Shown: in pieces, positions 16,248 to 23,655 of the stretch
Numbering within the stretch: position 1 is the stretch's first letter
Layout of the letters: each line of letters starts with the position of its first letter
Assembly: GCF_044465595.1 (NCBI RefSeq)
Contig: NZ_JBITLV010000002.1
Location: forward strand, 62,001-126,000
Direction: 5' to 3'
Length of the DNA stretch: 64,000 nt
DNA from: Spongisporangium articulatum
Lineage (GTDB): Bacteria > Actinomycetota > Actinomycetes > Actinomycetales > Kineosporiaceae
The notes under the pieces: generated by a model
The model's input: only the letters and a program-made list of their open reading frames with translations
Told to the model about the DNA's origin: nothing
The model's database searches: none
Program-made: the position numbers and the translations under genes

Positions 16248-16681
16248 GTGGGTCGCCCGGCCCCTCGGCCCGCCGACCGCCGCTGTGCGACCTCGTGGTC
16301 GAGGGCCGCCTCGACCAGGAGGTGGCCCTGCAGATGCGTGAGTACGTCCTGGAGGTGCTGCAGAAGCGGCCCGTGATCGTCCTGATCGACGTCTCGGCGG
16401 TGCACCAGGTGACCGCCTCGGGGGTGGCCGGGCTCCTGGAACTGCTGCGCCTGACCCGCGACCGGGGCGGGGACGTACGGCTGCACGGTCACTCGCAGGC
16501 CGTCGTCGCCGCGCACGCCGCCACCCGCCTGGCGCTGGTGAGTCCGGTCTACGCGAGCCGGGAGCTCGCCGCACTGGCCGGGCAGCGGACCACCACCACC
16601 GTCGTGAGCTGGCCCGGCCGCGCCGCGGCCGGCTCGGGCCGGGTGCGCTGGTCGCCGCGTCTCGGCCCCGGAACGCGATGA
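16244..16681 (+). CDS. STAS domain protein
   Basis: The 145-residue protein resembles anti-sigma-factor antagonists of the SpoIIAA type. It has VIVLIDVSAVHQVTASGVAGLLELL, where the Ser of ASG corresponds to the residue phosphorylated in SpoIIAA. The rest of the fold (DVRLHGHSQAVVAAHAATRL) follows, then an Arg/Gly-rich tail. It starts with GTG at 16244, overlapping the synthase stop (GTGA), and ends overlapping the next ATG (ATGA), so it is translationally coupled on both sides. No kinase or sigma factor is nearby. A role in controlling or docking the glycan synthase is an inference from operon position. Confidence 0.85.
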   Translation: MSGSPGPSARRPPLCDLVVEGRLDQEVALQMREYVLEVLQKRPVIVLIDVSAVHQVTASGVAGLLELLRLTRDRGGDVRLHGHSQAVVAAHAATRLALVSPVYASRELAALAGQRTTTTVVSWPGRAAAGSGRVRWSPRLGPGTR

Positions 16682-17934
16682 GGGGCCCCGTGCGCGAGGT
16701 GTCGCACGGCCCGGTCCGACCAGACGACGTCCCGCTGTTCGTCGGGCACCCACGGCGTTCCCGGCGCCGGCCCCGGCTGCTCGTCCCGCTGCTGTCGATG
16801 GCGCTGCTCGCGGGCGCCGTGGCGGTCGCGAACGTGAAGCTGCTGCCCGCCTACCTCGCCGGCCGGCAGTGCCGGGTGGACGACCTGCGCGGGGTCGTGC
16901 CGGCCGACGGCGCCCTGGTGGGGGTCGACCTCGACTGGAAGCACAGCACCCTGGCCCGGCACCGGCAGGCGCTCGGGCACGCACCGGCCGTCGCCGTGGA
17001 GTTCGCGAGCGTCCCGATACCGGACGGCGACCGGGCGAGGATCGACAGCGCGGCGGCGCAGGTGCGGCGCAACGGTGGGGTGCTTCTGCTGACCCTGGAA
17101 CCCGGGGGCGGGCTCGACACCATGACCGATCCCGTGATCGCGCAGCTCGTCCGCGAACTGGCGCAGCTCAACCGTCGCGGCGTCCCCGTGGTGCTGCGGT
17201 TCGCCCACGAGATGAACGGTTCCTGGTACGCCTGGGGCCAGCAGCCCCGCCGCTACGTCCAGGTCTTCCGGCGGGTGGCCCAGGCCGTCCACGCGCAGGC
17301 CCCGGGGACCGCGATGATGTGGGCGCCCAGTTACGGCGGGGGCTATCCCTTCCGCAGCACCTACACGCCGAAGCGCGGCACCCGGGACTACCGGGACCTG
17401 GACACGAACGGCGACGGCCGGCTCACCATGGCCGACGACATGTACGCCCCCTTCTACCCCGGCGACGACGTCGTGGACTGGGTCGGTCTGTCGGCCTACC
17501 ACTGGGGCAACCGCTACCCGTGGGGCGAGAACGAGGTTCCCGAACCCGGCCGGTTCGCCGCGATGCTCAGCGGCACGTACCAGGGGTCGATCGGCGACGA
17601 GCGGAAGGTCCCCGACTTCTACCGCGTCTACGGCGTCGTTCACGGCAAGCCGGTGGGCATCCCCGAGACCGCCGCCTTCTACGCCCCGGGCCGCTCCGGC
17701 GCCTCGGAGTCGGCGATCAAGCGGGCGTGGTGGCGGCAGGTGTTCTCCGGGCAGGTCCACCAGCGGTACCCGCAGGTGAAGATGATCAACTGGTTCGAGA
17801 TCCGCAAGTACGAGACCGAGGTCGACGAGGTCGTCGACTGGCGGTTCGACGCCTCACCCGCCCTGGCGGCGTCCTTCCGGGCCGACCTTCCCGGCTGGGC
17901 CCGCTACGCCGATGCCGTGAAGGCCTGCGACTGA
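16678..17934 (+). CDS. membrane-anchored glycoside hydrolase, GH26-like
   Basis: The 418-residue protein has a basic N terminus, one membrane anchor at about residues 33-53 and an extracytoplasmic (beta/alpha)8 domain. RFAHEMNGSWYAWG contains the likely acid/base Glu178, as in beta-mannanases of family 26. Glu330 in GIPETAAFY is a candidate nucleophile. A DTNGDGRLTMADD loop at about 242-254 looks like an EF-hand calcium site inserted in the barrel. The placement after a glycan synthase resembles bcs operons, where an endoglucanase trims the polymer during export. GH26 acts on mannans or mixed-linked glucans, so the product may not be cellulose. The start overlaps the STAS stop. Confidence 0.85.
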   Translation: MRGPVREVSHGPVRPDDVPLFVGHPRRSRRRPRLLVPLLSMALLAGAVAVANVKLLPAYLAGRQCRVDDLRGVVPADGALVGVDLDWKHSTLARHRQALGHAPAVAVEFASVPIPDGDRARIDSAAAQVRRNGGVLLLTLEPGGGLDTMTDPVIAQLVRELAQLNRRGVPVVLRFAHEMNGSWYAWGQQPRRYVQVFRRVAQAVHAQAPGTAMMWAPSYGGGYPFRSTYTPKRGTRDYRDLDTNGDGRLTMADDMYAPFYPGDDVVDWVGLSAYHWGNRYPWGENEVPEPGRFAAMLSGTYQGSIGDERKVPDFYRVYGVVHGKPVGIPETAAFYAPGRSGASESAIKRAWWRQVFSGQVHQRYPQVKMINWFEIRKYETEVDEVVDWRFDASPALAASFRADLPGWARYADAVKACD

Positions 17935-18025
17935 GGTAACGATCGGGTCGCACATGCTCAGGCTCGTGCCGTCGCCGCCCGAGGAGTCGTGCATACCCTT
18001 TCGGCGCGATCGCAGGCGGTGCTCG

Positions 18026-18310
18026 ATGCGAATGGTCCACGAGCGGATCACCCGGCCCATCATCCGACGCAGCAGCAAGGGAGAGCTGACCTTCGAGGTC
18101 CTCGCCCTGGCCGCGCTGGCCTGCCTCGGCGTCGGTGCGGCGCTCAGACCCGGCCCGGTCGTCTCGATCGGAGCCGTCGCGGTGCTGGCCCTCGCGGTCG
18201 CCGGAGCGGTCATGGTCGCCACCGCGCGCTCGGCCCGCTCGTGGAACCTCGACCAGCACGAGGACGTCGTTCAGGCGGACAGCCTCTTCACGAACCAGCG
18301 CTCCGCGTAG
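18026..18310 (+). CDS. small membrane protein, unknown function
   Basis: The predicted 94-residue protein has two adjacent hydrophobic segments (about 22-40 and 46-66; FEVLALAALACLGVGAALRP, then VVSIGAVAVLALAVAGAVMV) and charged ends. AGGCGGTG lies about 8 bases before the ATG; another ATG is 6 bases further. Its last 40 bases overlap the 3' end of the GNAT gene on the other strand. I do not recognise a family, but the hydrophobic pattern is not expected of a shadow frame. Confidence 0.55.
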   Translation: MRMVHERITRPIIRRSSKGELTFEVLALAALACLGVGAALRPGPVVSIGAVAVLALAVAGAVMVATARSARSWNLDQHEDVVQADSLFTNQRSA

Positions 18311-18732
18311 GGCTCGTCGTCGAACGGTTCGACCTCGACGTACCCGGAGTTCAGGTACATCGAGATCGCCTCCGGCAGAGCGCTGTTGGTCTCCAGGCCG
18401 ACCCGGTCGTAGCCCGCGGCGGCGGCCTCGGCCTCCAGCGCGTTCAGCAGGGTCCGCCCTACTCCGCGCCCCCGCACGGTCGGGTCGACCCACATCCGCT
18501 TCACCTTGGCCAGCCCGGCCTTGAACAGCAGCGCCCCGCAGGCCACGGCGGGCCCGTCCAGCCGGGCGAGCAGCAACAGGCCCAGCGGCGGGCGCATGGC
18601 GTCGTCGTCCACGCCCTGCCGGGTTGGGTCGAACCCGGCGTCGAACCGCACGGCGAGCTCCGCGTAGTACGTGCTCAGGCAGCGGCGGGCGTCGTCGTCG
18701 GCGGGGTCGACCCGCGCGACCTCGACGCCCAC
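18271..18732 (-). CDS. GNAT family N-acetyltransferase
   Basis: The 153-residue acetyl-CoA-dependent acyltransferase has the pyrophosphate-binding loop in RMWVDPTVRGRGVGRTLLNAL (about residues 79-99), followed by the AAAAGYDRVGLETNS helix-strand and a C-terminal strand (MYLNSGYVEVEPFDDEPYAE). The N terminus (DDDARRCLSTYYAELAVRFDAGFDP) is the type seen in small-molecule acetyltransferases. The target is unknown. It lies 14 bases downstream of the maltokinase-cap protein on the same strand and could share its transcript. It converges on the small membrane protein. Confidence 0.85.
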   Translation of the reverse strand: MGVEVARVDPADDDARRCLSTYYAELAVRFDAGFDPTRQGVDDDAMRPPLGLLLLARLDGPAVACGALLFKAGLAKVKRMWVDPTVRGRGVGRTLLNALEAEAAAAGYDRVGLETNSALPEAISMYLNSGYVEVEPFDDEPYAERWFVKRLSA

Positions 18733-18746
18733 GTCAGACGGCCACG

Positions 18747-19367
18747 TCAGCCGAGCGAGGCGCCGGCCAGGACGACCGCGCCGACCTCGGGCGCGTTGAC
18801 CACCAGGGTGTACGGGCTGTCGACCTCGGCCGTGACCACGCGCGCGACCTGCAGTTCCAGGGCGCCGGAGCGGACGACGGTCACCCCGCCGCGCTGCTCG
18901 ACGCCCACCGCACCGACGGCCGGGACCTCCGTGCCGGCCGACCCGCTGCCCTTCGCGGTCGCGGTCGAGCCGAAGGCCTGCAACTGCCCGTCGACCTCGG
19001 CGTACTGCTCGGCCTCCTCACCGCCGGTGAGGATCGCCGTGGCCGCCGCCGCCACGTAGACGGGGTCACCCACGCCGTCGTACACCCAGCGCCGGCCGAG
19101 CTCCGAGTGCTCCATGAGCCCGACCAGGAACGCCTCGGCCCCCTCGAGCGGTGCGCCGCGGTAGGTCAGCGGGACGTGCAGCACGTGGTCGGACGTCTGC
19201 AGCAGGAACGTCTCGACGCCGACCTCACCGGCCGGGTCGTCGAACCGGTACGTCGCCAGTTTCCGCAGACCGGCCCCGTTCCCCGCCCAGGCCTGCTGCG
19301 GGAGCCATCCGGCCAGCAGTTCGAGCTTGCTCGGGGTCAGCGTCGCGTGCTGATGGATCAGCGCCAT
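18747..19367 (-). CDS. maltokinase N-terminal cap-like domain protein
   Basis: The 206-residue protein begins with the distinctive actinobacterial sequence MALIHQHATLTPSKLELLAGWLP and continues with PLTYRGAPLEGAEAFLVGLMEHSELGRRWVYDGVGDPVY. This is the cap domain that precedes the kinase domain in Mak maltokinases, here standing alone. Free-standing copies are common in actinobacteria and have no proven activity; a link to trehalose/glycogen metabolism is only an analogy. The ATG at 19367 is well supported by the conserved N terminus. The same-strand frame of the anti-sigma-like gene runs into it by 143 bases. Confidence 0.8.
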   Translation of the reverse strand: MALIHQHATLTPSKLELLAGWLPQQAWAGNGAGLRKLATYRFDDPAGEVGVETFLLQTSDHVLHVPLTYRGAPLEGAEAFLVGLMEHSELGRRWVYDGVGDPVYVAAAATAILTGGEEAEQYAEVDGQLQAFGSTATAKGSGSAGTEVPAVGAVGVEQRGGVTVVRSGALELQVARVVTAEVDSPYTLVVNAPEVGAVVLAGASLG

Positions 19368-20073
19368 GCCCCGACCCTAGCCCGCGCCGCCCCGGCTGGG
19401 ACCTCTCCGCCGACCGCGGATCCGCGGGCCGGTCCTGCGCCGCACGTGCGTGACGCTCCGCCCGCCCCGACGCGCGGTCCGCTGCGGGATCGCGGACCCC
19501 GGTCGGACCGGGACCCACCCCCGCGGCCGGCCGGTCGGTCGGCCGCGTGCCGGGCGGCGTGCTGGGCTGCGCGCTCGGTCGGATGTTGGGCCGGGTGCCG
19601 GTCGTCGCCCGGACGCCGGTCGTCGCACGGACGCCGGACGCCGGGACGCCGGTGGTCGCCTTCGACGGGTGCGTGGCCTCGGGCGTGACCGATGGTTGAG
19701 ACGCCGGGGAGTCCAGCACCGGGATCATCTGCGGCACCGGCACCACTCCGGTGGCCCCGGCGGCGGCGACGCCGGTCGCGGTCACGGCGGCGGCCAGGGC
19801 CACCTTCGCGCCGAATCCGGCCTGGGCCAGCGCGGCCACCGTCGCGACGGCACCGGCGCGGGCCCGGACCTTCGTGCGGTTCACGCGGGCCCGCCACCCC
19901 GACGGCCGGAGGGTGCGGGCACCGGCCGGGCGGACGTCGTCCACCGGCCCCGGCTCGAGCTCTGCCGGCGCGGCGGGGTGCACGGCCCGCTCGGTGAGGA
20001 ACAGGGCGAGTTCGTCGTTGGCGGCGGGGGCGGTGCGCAGCGACGCCACGACGGTCAGGGCGTCGGTCCTCAT
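19225..20073 (-). CDS. anti-sigma-factor-like membrane protein, cassette B
   Basis: The 282-residue frame starts with ATG overlapping the sigma-factor stop (ATGA), the coupling usual for sigma/anti-sigma pairs. The N-terminal 80 residues are cytoplasmic (NDELALFLTERAV). One membrane segment follows at about 85-110 (AKVALAAAVTATGVAAAGAT), then VPVPQMIPVLDSP and a long Pro/Thr/Arg-rich outer region. There is no HxxxCxxC zinc motif. It is paralogous to the protein at 21718-22320, which shares the membrane segment almost word for word. The last 48 codons overlap the maltokinase-cap gene in another frame, so the true C terminus is uncertain; the tail composition past about residue 190 is unconvincing. 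Confidence 0.65.
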   Translation of the reverse strand: MRTDALTVVASLRTAPAANDELALFLTERAVHPAAPAELEPGPVDDVRPAGARTLRPSGWRARVNRTKVRARAGAVATVAALAQAGFGAKVALAAAVTATGVAAAGATGVVPVPQMIPVLDSPASQPSVTPEATHPSKATTGVPASGVRATTGVRATTGTRPNIRPSAQPSTPPGTRPTDRPAAGVGPGPTGVRDPAADRASGRAERHARAAQDRPADPRSAERSQPGRRGLGSGHGADPSARDADPEQARTAGRMAPAAGLGGERGRSAETGDVPVRRPGR

Positions 20074-20723
20074 TCGAGACCTCCCGCGCTCACGGGGCGG
20101 GCGCCGATGATGCGAGGCCTCGGCGCGCGCCGGCTGGTGGGGTGGGCCGCGGCGAGGGCGGCCAGCGACCGGACCCGGGCGACGGCGCGGCGGTGCAGCT
20201 GGCGGACGGCGTCGGTGGAGCGGTCCAGCACCTCGGCCACCTCCTCGACGGACAGTTCGGAGACGATGCGCAGCAGCAGGACGTCGCGCTGGTCGTCGGG
20301 CAGTTCCTGGACGAGTCGCAGGGCTTCGGCGTGGTCGAGGCGGTGAAGCGCGTCCGACTCGGCGCTGCCGACCGTGCGCGGGTCGGCGTCGGCGTCGTAG
20401 GGCTCCTCGACGCCGGTGCGGATCTGCTGGCGGACGGCGTCGACGGCCCGGCGGTGCGCGATCGTGAAGAGCCAGCGGCGGAAGGCGACGGCGTCGCCCG
20501 TGAACCCGTCGAGACTGCGGAAGGCGGCCAGGAAGACCTCGCTGGTCACGTCGTCGACGTCGTGCACGCCCCGGCCGCGCACGTAGCCCGCGACGGTGGG
20601 GGACAGCAGCTCCCAGATCCGGGTGAACGCCATGCCGGAACCGAGCTGCGCGTCCTGCACGAGCGTGTCCAGGACGGCGTCGGGCACCGCAGCAGGGCCG
20701 GCGTCACGGGGGCGTCGGTTCAC
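20070..20723 (-). CDS. ECF-type RNA polymerase sigma factor, cassette B
   Basis: The 217-residue sigma-70 family factor contains region 2 and region 4 only. Region 2 reads WELLSPTVAGYVRGRGVHD, then DVDDVTSEVFLAAFRSLDGF and FRRWLFTIAHRRAVDAVRQQ (the -10 recognition helix). Region 4 is LPDDQRDVLLLRIVSELSVE, then EVAEVLDRSTDAVRQLHRRA (the -35 helix-turn-helix). The GTG at 20723 has GGAAGGA 5 bases upstream. The stop overlaps the anti-sigma-like start. It is about 60 percent identical by eye to the factor at 22324-22965, so both may recognise related promoters unless region 4 has drifted. Confidence 0.92.
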   Translation of the reverse strand: MNRRPRDAGPAAVPDAVLDTLVQDAQLGSGMAFTRIWELLSPTVAGYVRGRGVHDVDDVTSEVFLAAFRSLDGFTGDAVAFRRWLFTIAHRRAVDAVRQQIRTGVEEPYDADADPRTVGSAESDALHRLDHAEALRLVQELPDDQRDVLLLRIVSELSVEEVAEVLDRSTDAVRQLHRRAVARVRSLAALAAAHPTSRRAPRPRIIGARPVSAGGLE

Positions 20724-20843
20724 GGTGTCCTTCCGTCGTGTGGTCAGGTCCCCGTCGTCCGAAGATCAGCGGTGTTGAGACGGCCGGGCCCGGGGCCACC
20801 CGTCTGGGCGGTCCCGGGCCGGGGCGGACGGCGGTCGCTCGGC

Positions 20844-21554
20844 TCAGCCGACGACCACCACCTCCCGCAGGTCGCCCGTGCGCGGGTCGAGCCCCAGCCG
20901 CTGGATCGAGGCGCCGGCGGTAAGGGCGGCCAGAGCCGCCGCCCGCCGCTGCTGCGGCGTCCGGCACGTCGCGCCGGAGTCGGTACCGGTCGCGTCGCCG
21001 TCCTCGGCGCCGTCGTCGGTGCCGTCCTCGGTGCTCGCGGCCTGGAGCCGGGCCGCCTTCAGCGCCGCCTGCGCGGCCTTCAGCTTCCGGGTCGTGACCT
21101 TGGCCTTCTTGGTCTGACCGGCCTTGATCTGCTTGGCGCGCAGCAGCTTCAGGCTCGCCACCCGGGCCGCCGCGGCGGTGGCGGCGTCGGTGGGCGGGGT
21201 GCAGGTCTGGCCGTCGCCGTCGGTGGGGTCGTCGGTGCCGGACGCCGAGGGGCCGGTCTCGTCGTCGTCGGCCGGGGCGGTGGCCGGGCCCCGGCCGTGA
21301 CGCTCGCCGTCCGGGCCGCGGCCCCGTCCTTCCCCTCGCGGCGGGACGTCGCTGCTCAGCCGGACCTTCGTCTCGTCGGTCACGATCGCGTCGACGGTCC
21401 CCCCGGCGGTGGTCGCGACGAGAAGATGACCGGTAGTGGTGTCGAACGACGTGACGGTGCCGAAGGTCGTGGTGGTGCCGGCGGTGGCCAGCGGGGCGGT
21501 GGCCGTCAGGATCGCGACGGCGAGGGCCGGCAGGGTGAGGTGGCGCAGGCGCAT
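20844..21554 (-). CDS. secreted protein of the sigma cassette, copy B
   Basis: The 236-residue protein has a signal peptide (about 1-25, ending ATA) and a short beta-rich module, TFGTVTSFDTTTGHLLVATT to TDETKVRL. An acidic low-complexity stretch follows (ADDDETGPSASGTDD), then a Lys/Ala-rich helix with two Cys, and an end of AALAALTAGASIQRLGLDPRTGDL. The first and last modules match the protein at 23063-23533, so they are homologous; the middle 110 residues are extra. The module resembles DUF5666-like domains by pattern only. The ATG has GGAGAC upstream. It precedes the sigma gene by 120 bases and is likely its co-regulated partner. Confidence 0.75.
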   Translation of the reverse strand: MRLRHLTLPALAVAILTATAPLATAGTTTTFGTVTSFDTTTGHLLVATTAGGTVDAIVTDETKVRLSSDVPPRGEGRGRGPDGERHGRGPATAPADDDETGPSASGTDDPTDGDGQTCTPPTDAATAAAARVASLKLLRAKQIKAGQTKKAKVTTRKLKAAQAALKAARLQAASTEDGTDDGAEDGDATGTDSGATCRTPQQRRAAALAALTAGASIQRLGLDPRTGDLREVVVVG

Positions 21555-21656
21555 GGTGTCTCCGGGTCTCGGGCTCGGGGAGGGCGGAACACTCCGGAGA
21601 TCGACGCGCAGGCGGCCGCGTGACGGGTGGGCCCGTCAGCTCACCCGCCCGGCCGA

Positions 21657-21716
21657 TCCTGCGTTTGCGCATGATCAACGCGAAAGGGGGGGCGGTGATC
21701 ATGCGCAAACGCAGGA
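21657..21716. repeat. inverted repeat, family 3, copy a
   Basis: Perfect 21-bp arms contain TGCGTTTGCGCATGATCA and its complement, with an 18-base G-rich loop. It lies exactly between sigma cassette A and cassette B, 2 bases after the end of the cassette A anti-sigma frame. Related copies are at 24735-24821 and 37723-37810. Confidence 0.9.
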
Positions 21717-21717
21717 T

Positions 21718-22320
21718 TCAGCGGCGGCGGCCGTGTCCGGGGCGACCGCCCCACCCGTCCTGACCGGGGCGGTCGTGGTCGTGGCCGTGCCGGAACCGCT
21801 GACCCGGCCATCTCTTCGGCCGCTCGTCGTCACCGGAGCGGTGGAGCCACGACGAGGACCGGCCGTCCGCGGCCGAACCCTTGCCCCGGTGCTGGTGACG
21901 GACCTGCACCGCCGGGCGGTCGTCGTCCGACTGCGCCCTCGGCGGCTTGCTCGGGCGGACGACGACCACCGGGGCCGGTGACGGCTTCACCGGCGGGGCC
22001 GACCTGTCGACGGCGGGGCGCACGCTCCTCGGTGGGGCGGGGGCGTGCCGTTCGAGGACGGGCAGCCGGGGCACGGGGCCGACGCCGGTCACGGCGCCCG
22101 CCGCCGCCACCCCGGTCGCGGTCAGGCATGCGGCGGCCAGCGCGACCTTGGCGGCGAACAGGCCGCGCCGGGCCCGCCGGGCGCCGAGTCCTGCACTGCT
22201 GACTACGATTTCGGTCCTTACCGGGTCGTCGGTCAGGAACGCGGCCAGGGCGGGGGAGGGCGTCGGGGGAGGCTGATCGGGGAGCCGGCGTACGGCGTCC
22301 AGCACCTGCTCGAGATTCAT
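21718..22320 (-). CDS. anti-sigma-factor-like membrane protein, cassette A
   Basis: The 200-residue protein has an N-terminal cytoplasmic part of about 55 residues (MNLEQVLDAVRRLPDQPP, then SPALAAFLTDDPVRTE). A single membrane segment follows at about 56-82 (AKVALAAACLTATGVAAAGA), then GVGPVPRLPVLERHAP and an outer Pro- then His/Arg/Gly-rich tail (RHGHDHDRPGQDGWGGRPGH). It starts 3 bases after the sigma-factor stop. No zinc-binding anti-sigma motif is present, so if it binds the sigma factor it uses a different surface. It is paralogous to the protein at 19225-20073. The tail could bind metal or polyanions; that is inference. Confidence 0.72.
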   Translation of the reverse strand: MNLEQVLDAVRRLPDQPPPTPSPALAAFLTDDPVRTEIVVSSAGLGARRARRGLFAAKVALAAACLTATGVAAAGAVTGVGPVPRLPVLERHAPAPPRSVRPAVDRSAPPVKPSPAPVVVVRPSKPPRAQSDDDRPAVQVRHQHRGKGSAADGRSSSWLHRSGDDERPKRWPGQRFRHGHDHDRPGQDGWGGRPGHGRRR

Positions 22321-22323
22321 CGC

Positions 22324-22965
22324 TCACACCTCCGCCAGGGACTGGACCGTGAGTTCACGCAACCGGACGATCGCCCGGTGCTGGAGTTGGCGCACCGCCT
22401 CCGGGGATCGGCCCAGGACCTCGCCGACCTCGTCGGCCGGCAGGTCCGCGGCCACCCGCAGGAGGAGTACGTCGCGCTGGTCGTCGGGCAGCTCCTGCAC
22501 CAGGCGCAGCGCCTCCTCGGCATCGATCCGGTCCATCGCCCGGTCCTCGGCGCTCGCGGCGGGGCACCCGGACACCTGGTCGGTGAACCGGGCCTCCTCG
22601 AGCTCCTCCTGCGGGTGCCGGACCTGCTGCCGGATCGCGTCCACCGCCCGGTGGTGGGCGATGGTGAACAGCCAGCGACGGAACCCGTCACCGTCGCCGG
22701 AGAACTGGCCGATCGAGCGGAACGCGGCGAGGAACACCTCGCTGGTCACGTCGTCGACGTCGTGCACGCCACGGCCGGCGAGATAGCCGGCCACGACGGG
22801 GGAGAGCAGCCCCCACAGCGTGCTGAAGGCGGGGCCGGCGCCGGGATCGGACCCGGCCCGGGCGGCCTGCACCAGGGCGTCCAGCTCCGCGTCCTGGGCG
22901 CGGTCCCGGTCTGCATCCGGGGCCGGCGCGACCAGGACGTCCTCAGGGGCCTGGACGGCGGTCAT
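22324..22965 (-). CDS. ECF-type RNA polymerase sigma factor, cassette A
   Basis: The 213-residue group IV sigma factor has region 2 with LLSPVVAGYLAGRGVHDVDD, VTSEVFLAAFRSIGQFSG and FRRWLFTIAHHRAVDAIRQQ. Region 4 reads LPDDQRDVLLLRVAADLPAD, then EVGEVLGRSPEAVRQLQHRA. The ATG at 22965 is chosen over the longer frame (to 23034) because GGAG lies about 11 bases upstream and the extra residues look unrelated to the family. It lies 97 bases after the secreted-protein gene and 3 bases before the anti-sigma-like gene. Promoter recognition is unknown; autoregulation is typical for this class. Confidence 0.92.
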   Translation of the reverse strand: MTAVQAPEDVLVAPAPDADRDRAQDAELDALVQAARAGSDPGAGPAFSTLWGLLSPVVAGYLAGRGVHDVDDVTSEVFLAAFRSIGQFSGDGDGFRRWLFTIAHHRAVDAIRQQVRHPQEELEEARFTDQVSGCPAASAEDRAMDRIDAEEALRLVQELPDDQRDVLLLRVAADLPADEVGEVLGRSPEAVRQLQHRAIVRLRELTVQSLAEV

Positions 22966-23062
22966 CTGTCTGTCACTCCGCTTTCCCGCTGCTGCATCGG
23001 TCGCCCGGGCCGCCCCCTGTACCCGGGGGCTCACCGGATCGGCCCAACCTCGGGGTGCCGCA

Positions 23063-23533
23063 CTACGCCTGGATCTTCACCGCGGCCAGGGCGCCCGACC
23101 GCGTGAACATGACCTTGACGTCCACGCCCGGCTTCAGGGCGGCCAGCGCCTCGGCGCGGGTCGCGTCGTCGTCACCGTCGTCGTCGTGCAGCGCCTTCAC
23201 CGAACTCGCCGTCATCGAGCTGCTCGAGTCGTGCTCGTCCAGCCACACCTTGGTCTTGCTCGTGATCGTGCCGGAAATGGTTGTCCCGGAGGTGGTGTCG
23301 ACGGTCAACCGGCCGGTGTCACCGTCGTACGAGGCGACCTGGCCGGCGATTCCGTAGAACCCGTGCCAGTGCCGCCAGTGGGTGTGGTGGCCCCTCCCGT
23401 GCGACGCCTGGAACGACGAGGCCGTCGCCGTGCCCCGGTCGCCGCACGCGAGGGCGGCACTGGCGGGAGCGACGGCGGTGATGACGGCGACGGCGAAACC
23501 GGTGGGGATCGCCAGCTTGCGGGTGGTACGCAT
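23063..23533 (-). CDS. secreted His- and Asp-rich protein of the sigma cassette, copy A
   Basis: The 156-residue protein has a signal peptide (about 1-28; RKLAIPTGFAVAVITAVAPA). A histidine cluster follows (SHGRGHHTHWRHWHGFYG, about residues 45-62), then a beta-rich module (GIAGQVASYDGDTGRLTVDT to SKTKVWL), an acidic run (LHDDDGDDDATRAEAL) and the end ALAALKPGVDVKVMFTRSGA. Its module and C terminus match copy B at 20844-21554. The His and Asp clusters suggest metal binding, so the cassette may sense or buffer a divalent metal; this is inference. The start has a near-perfect AGGAGGTCACG ribosome site. Confidence 0.78.
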   Translation of the reverse strand: MRTTRKLAIPTGFAVAVITAVAPASAALACGDRGTATASSFQASHGRGHHTHWRHWHGFYGIAGQVASYDGDTGRLTVDTTSGTTISGTITSKTKVWLDEHDSSSSMTASSVKALHDDDGDDDATRAEALAALKPGVDVKVMFTRSGALAAVKIQA

Positions 23534-23655
23534 CGTGACCTCCTGGGGGTCGGTCTCTTTCGCGGTCACCTCGCAATCGCCCCGGGCGGGGCGTCGTGAC
23601 GAGGGCCGGGACCGGCTCACCCGAAGGTCGTAGTCGAGTGGCGGAGAACGACTTC

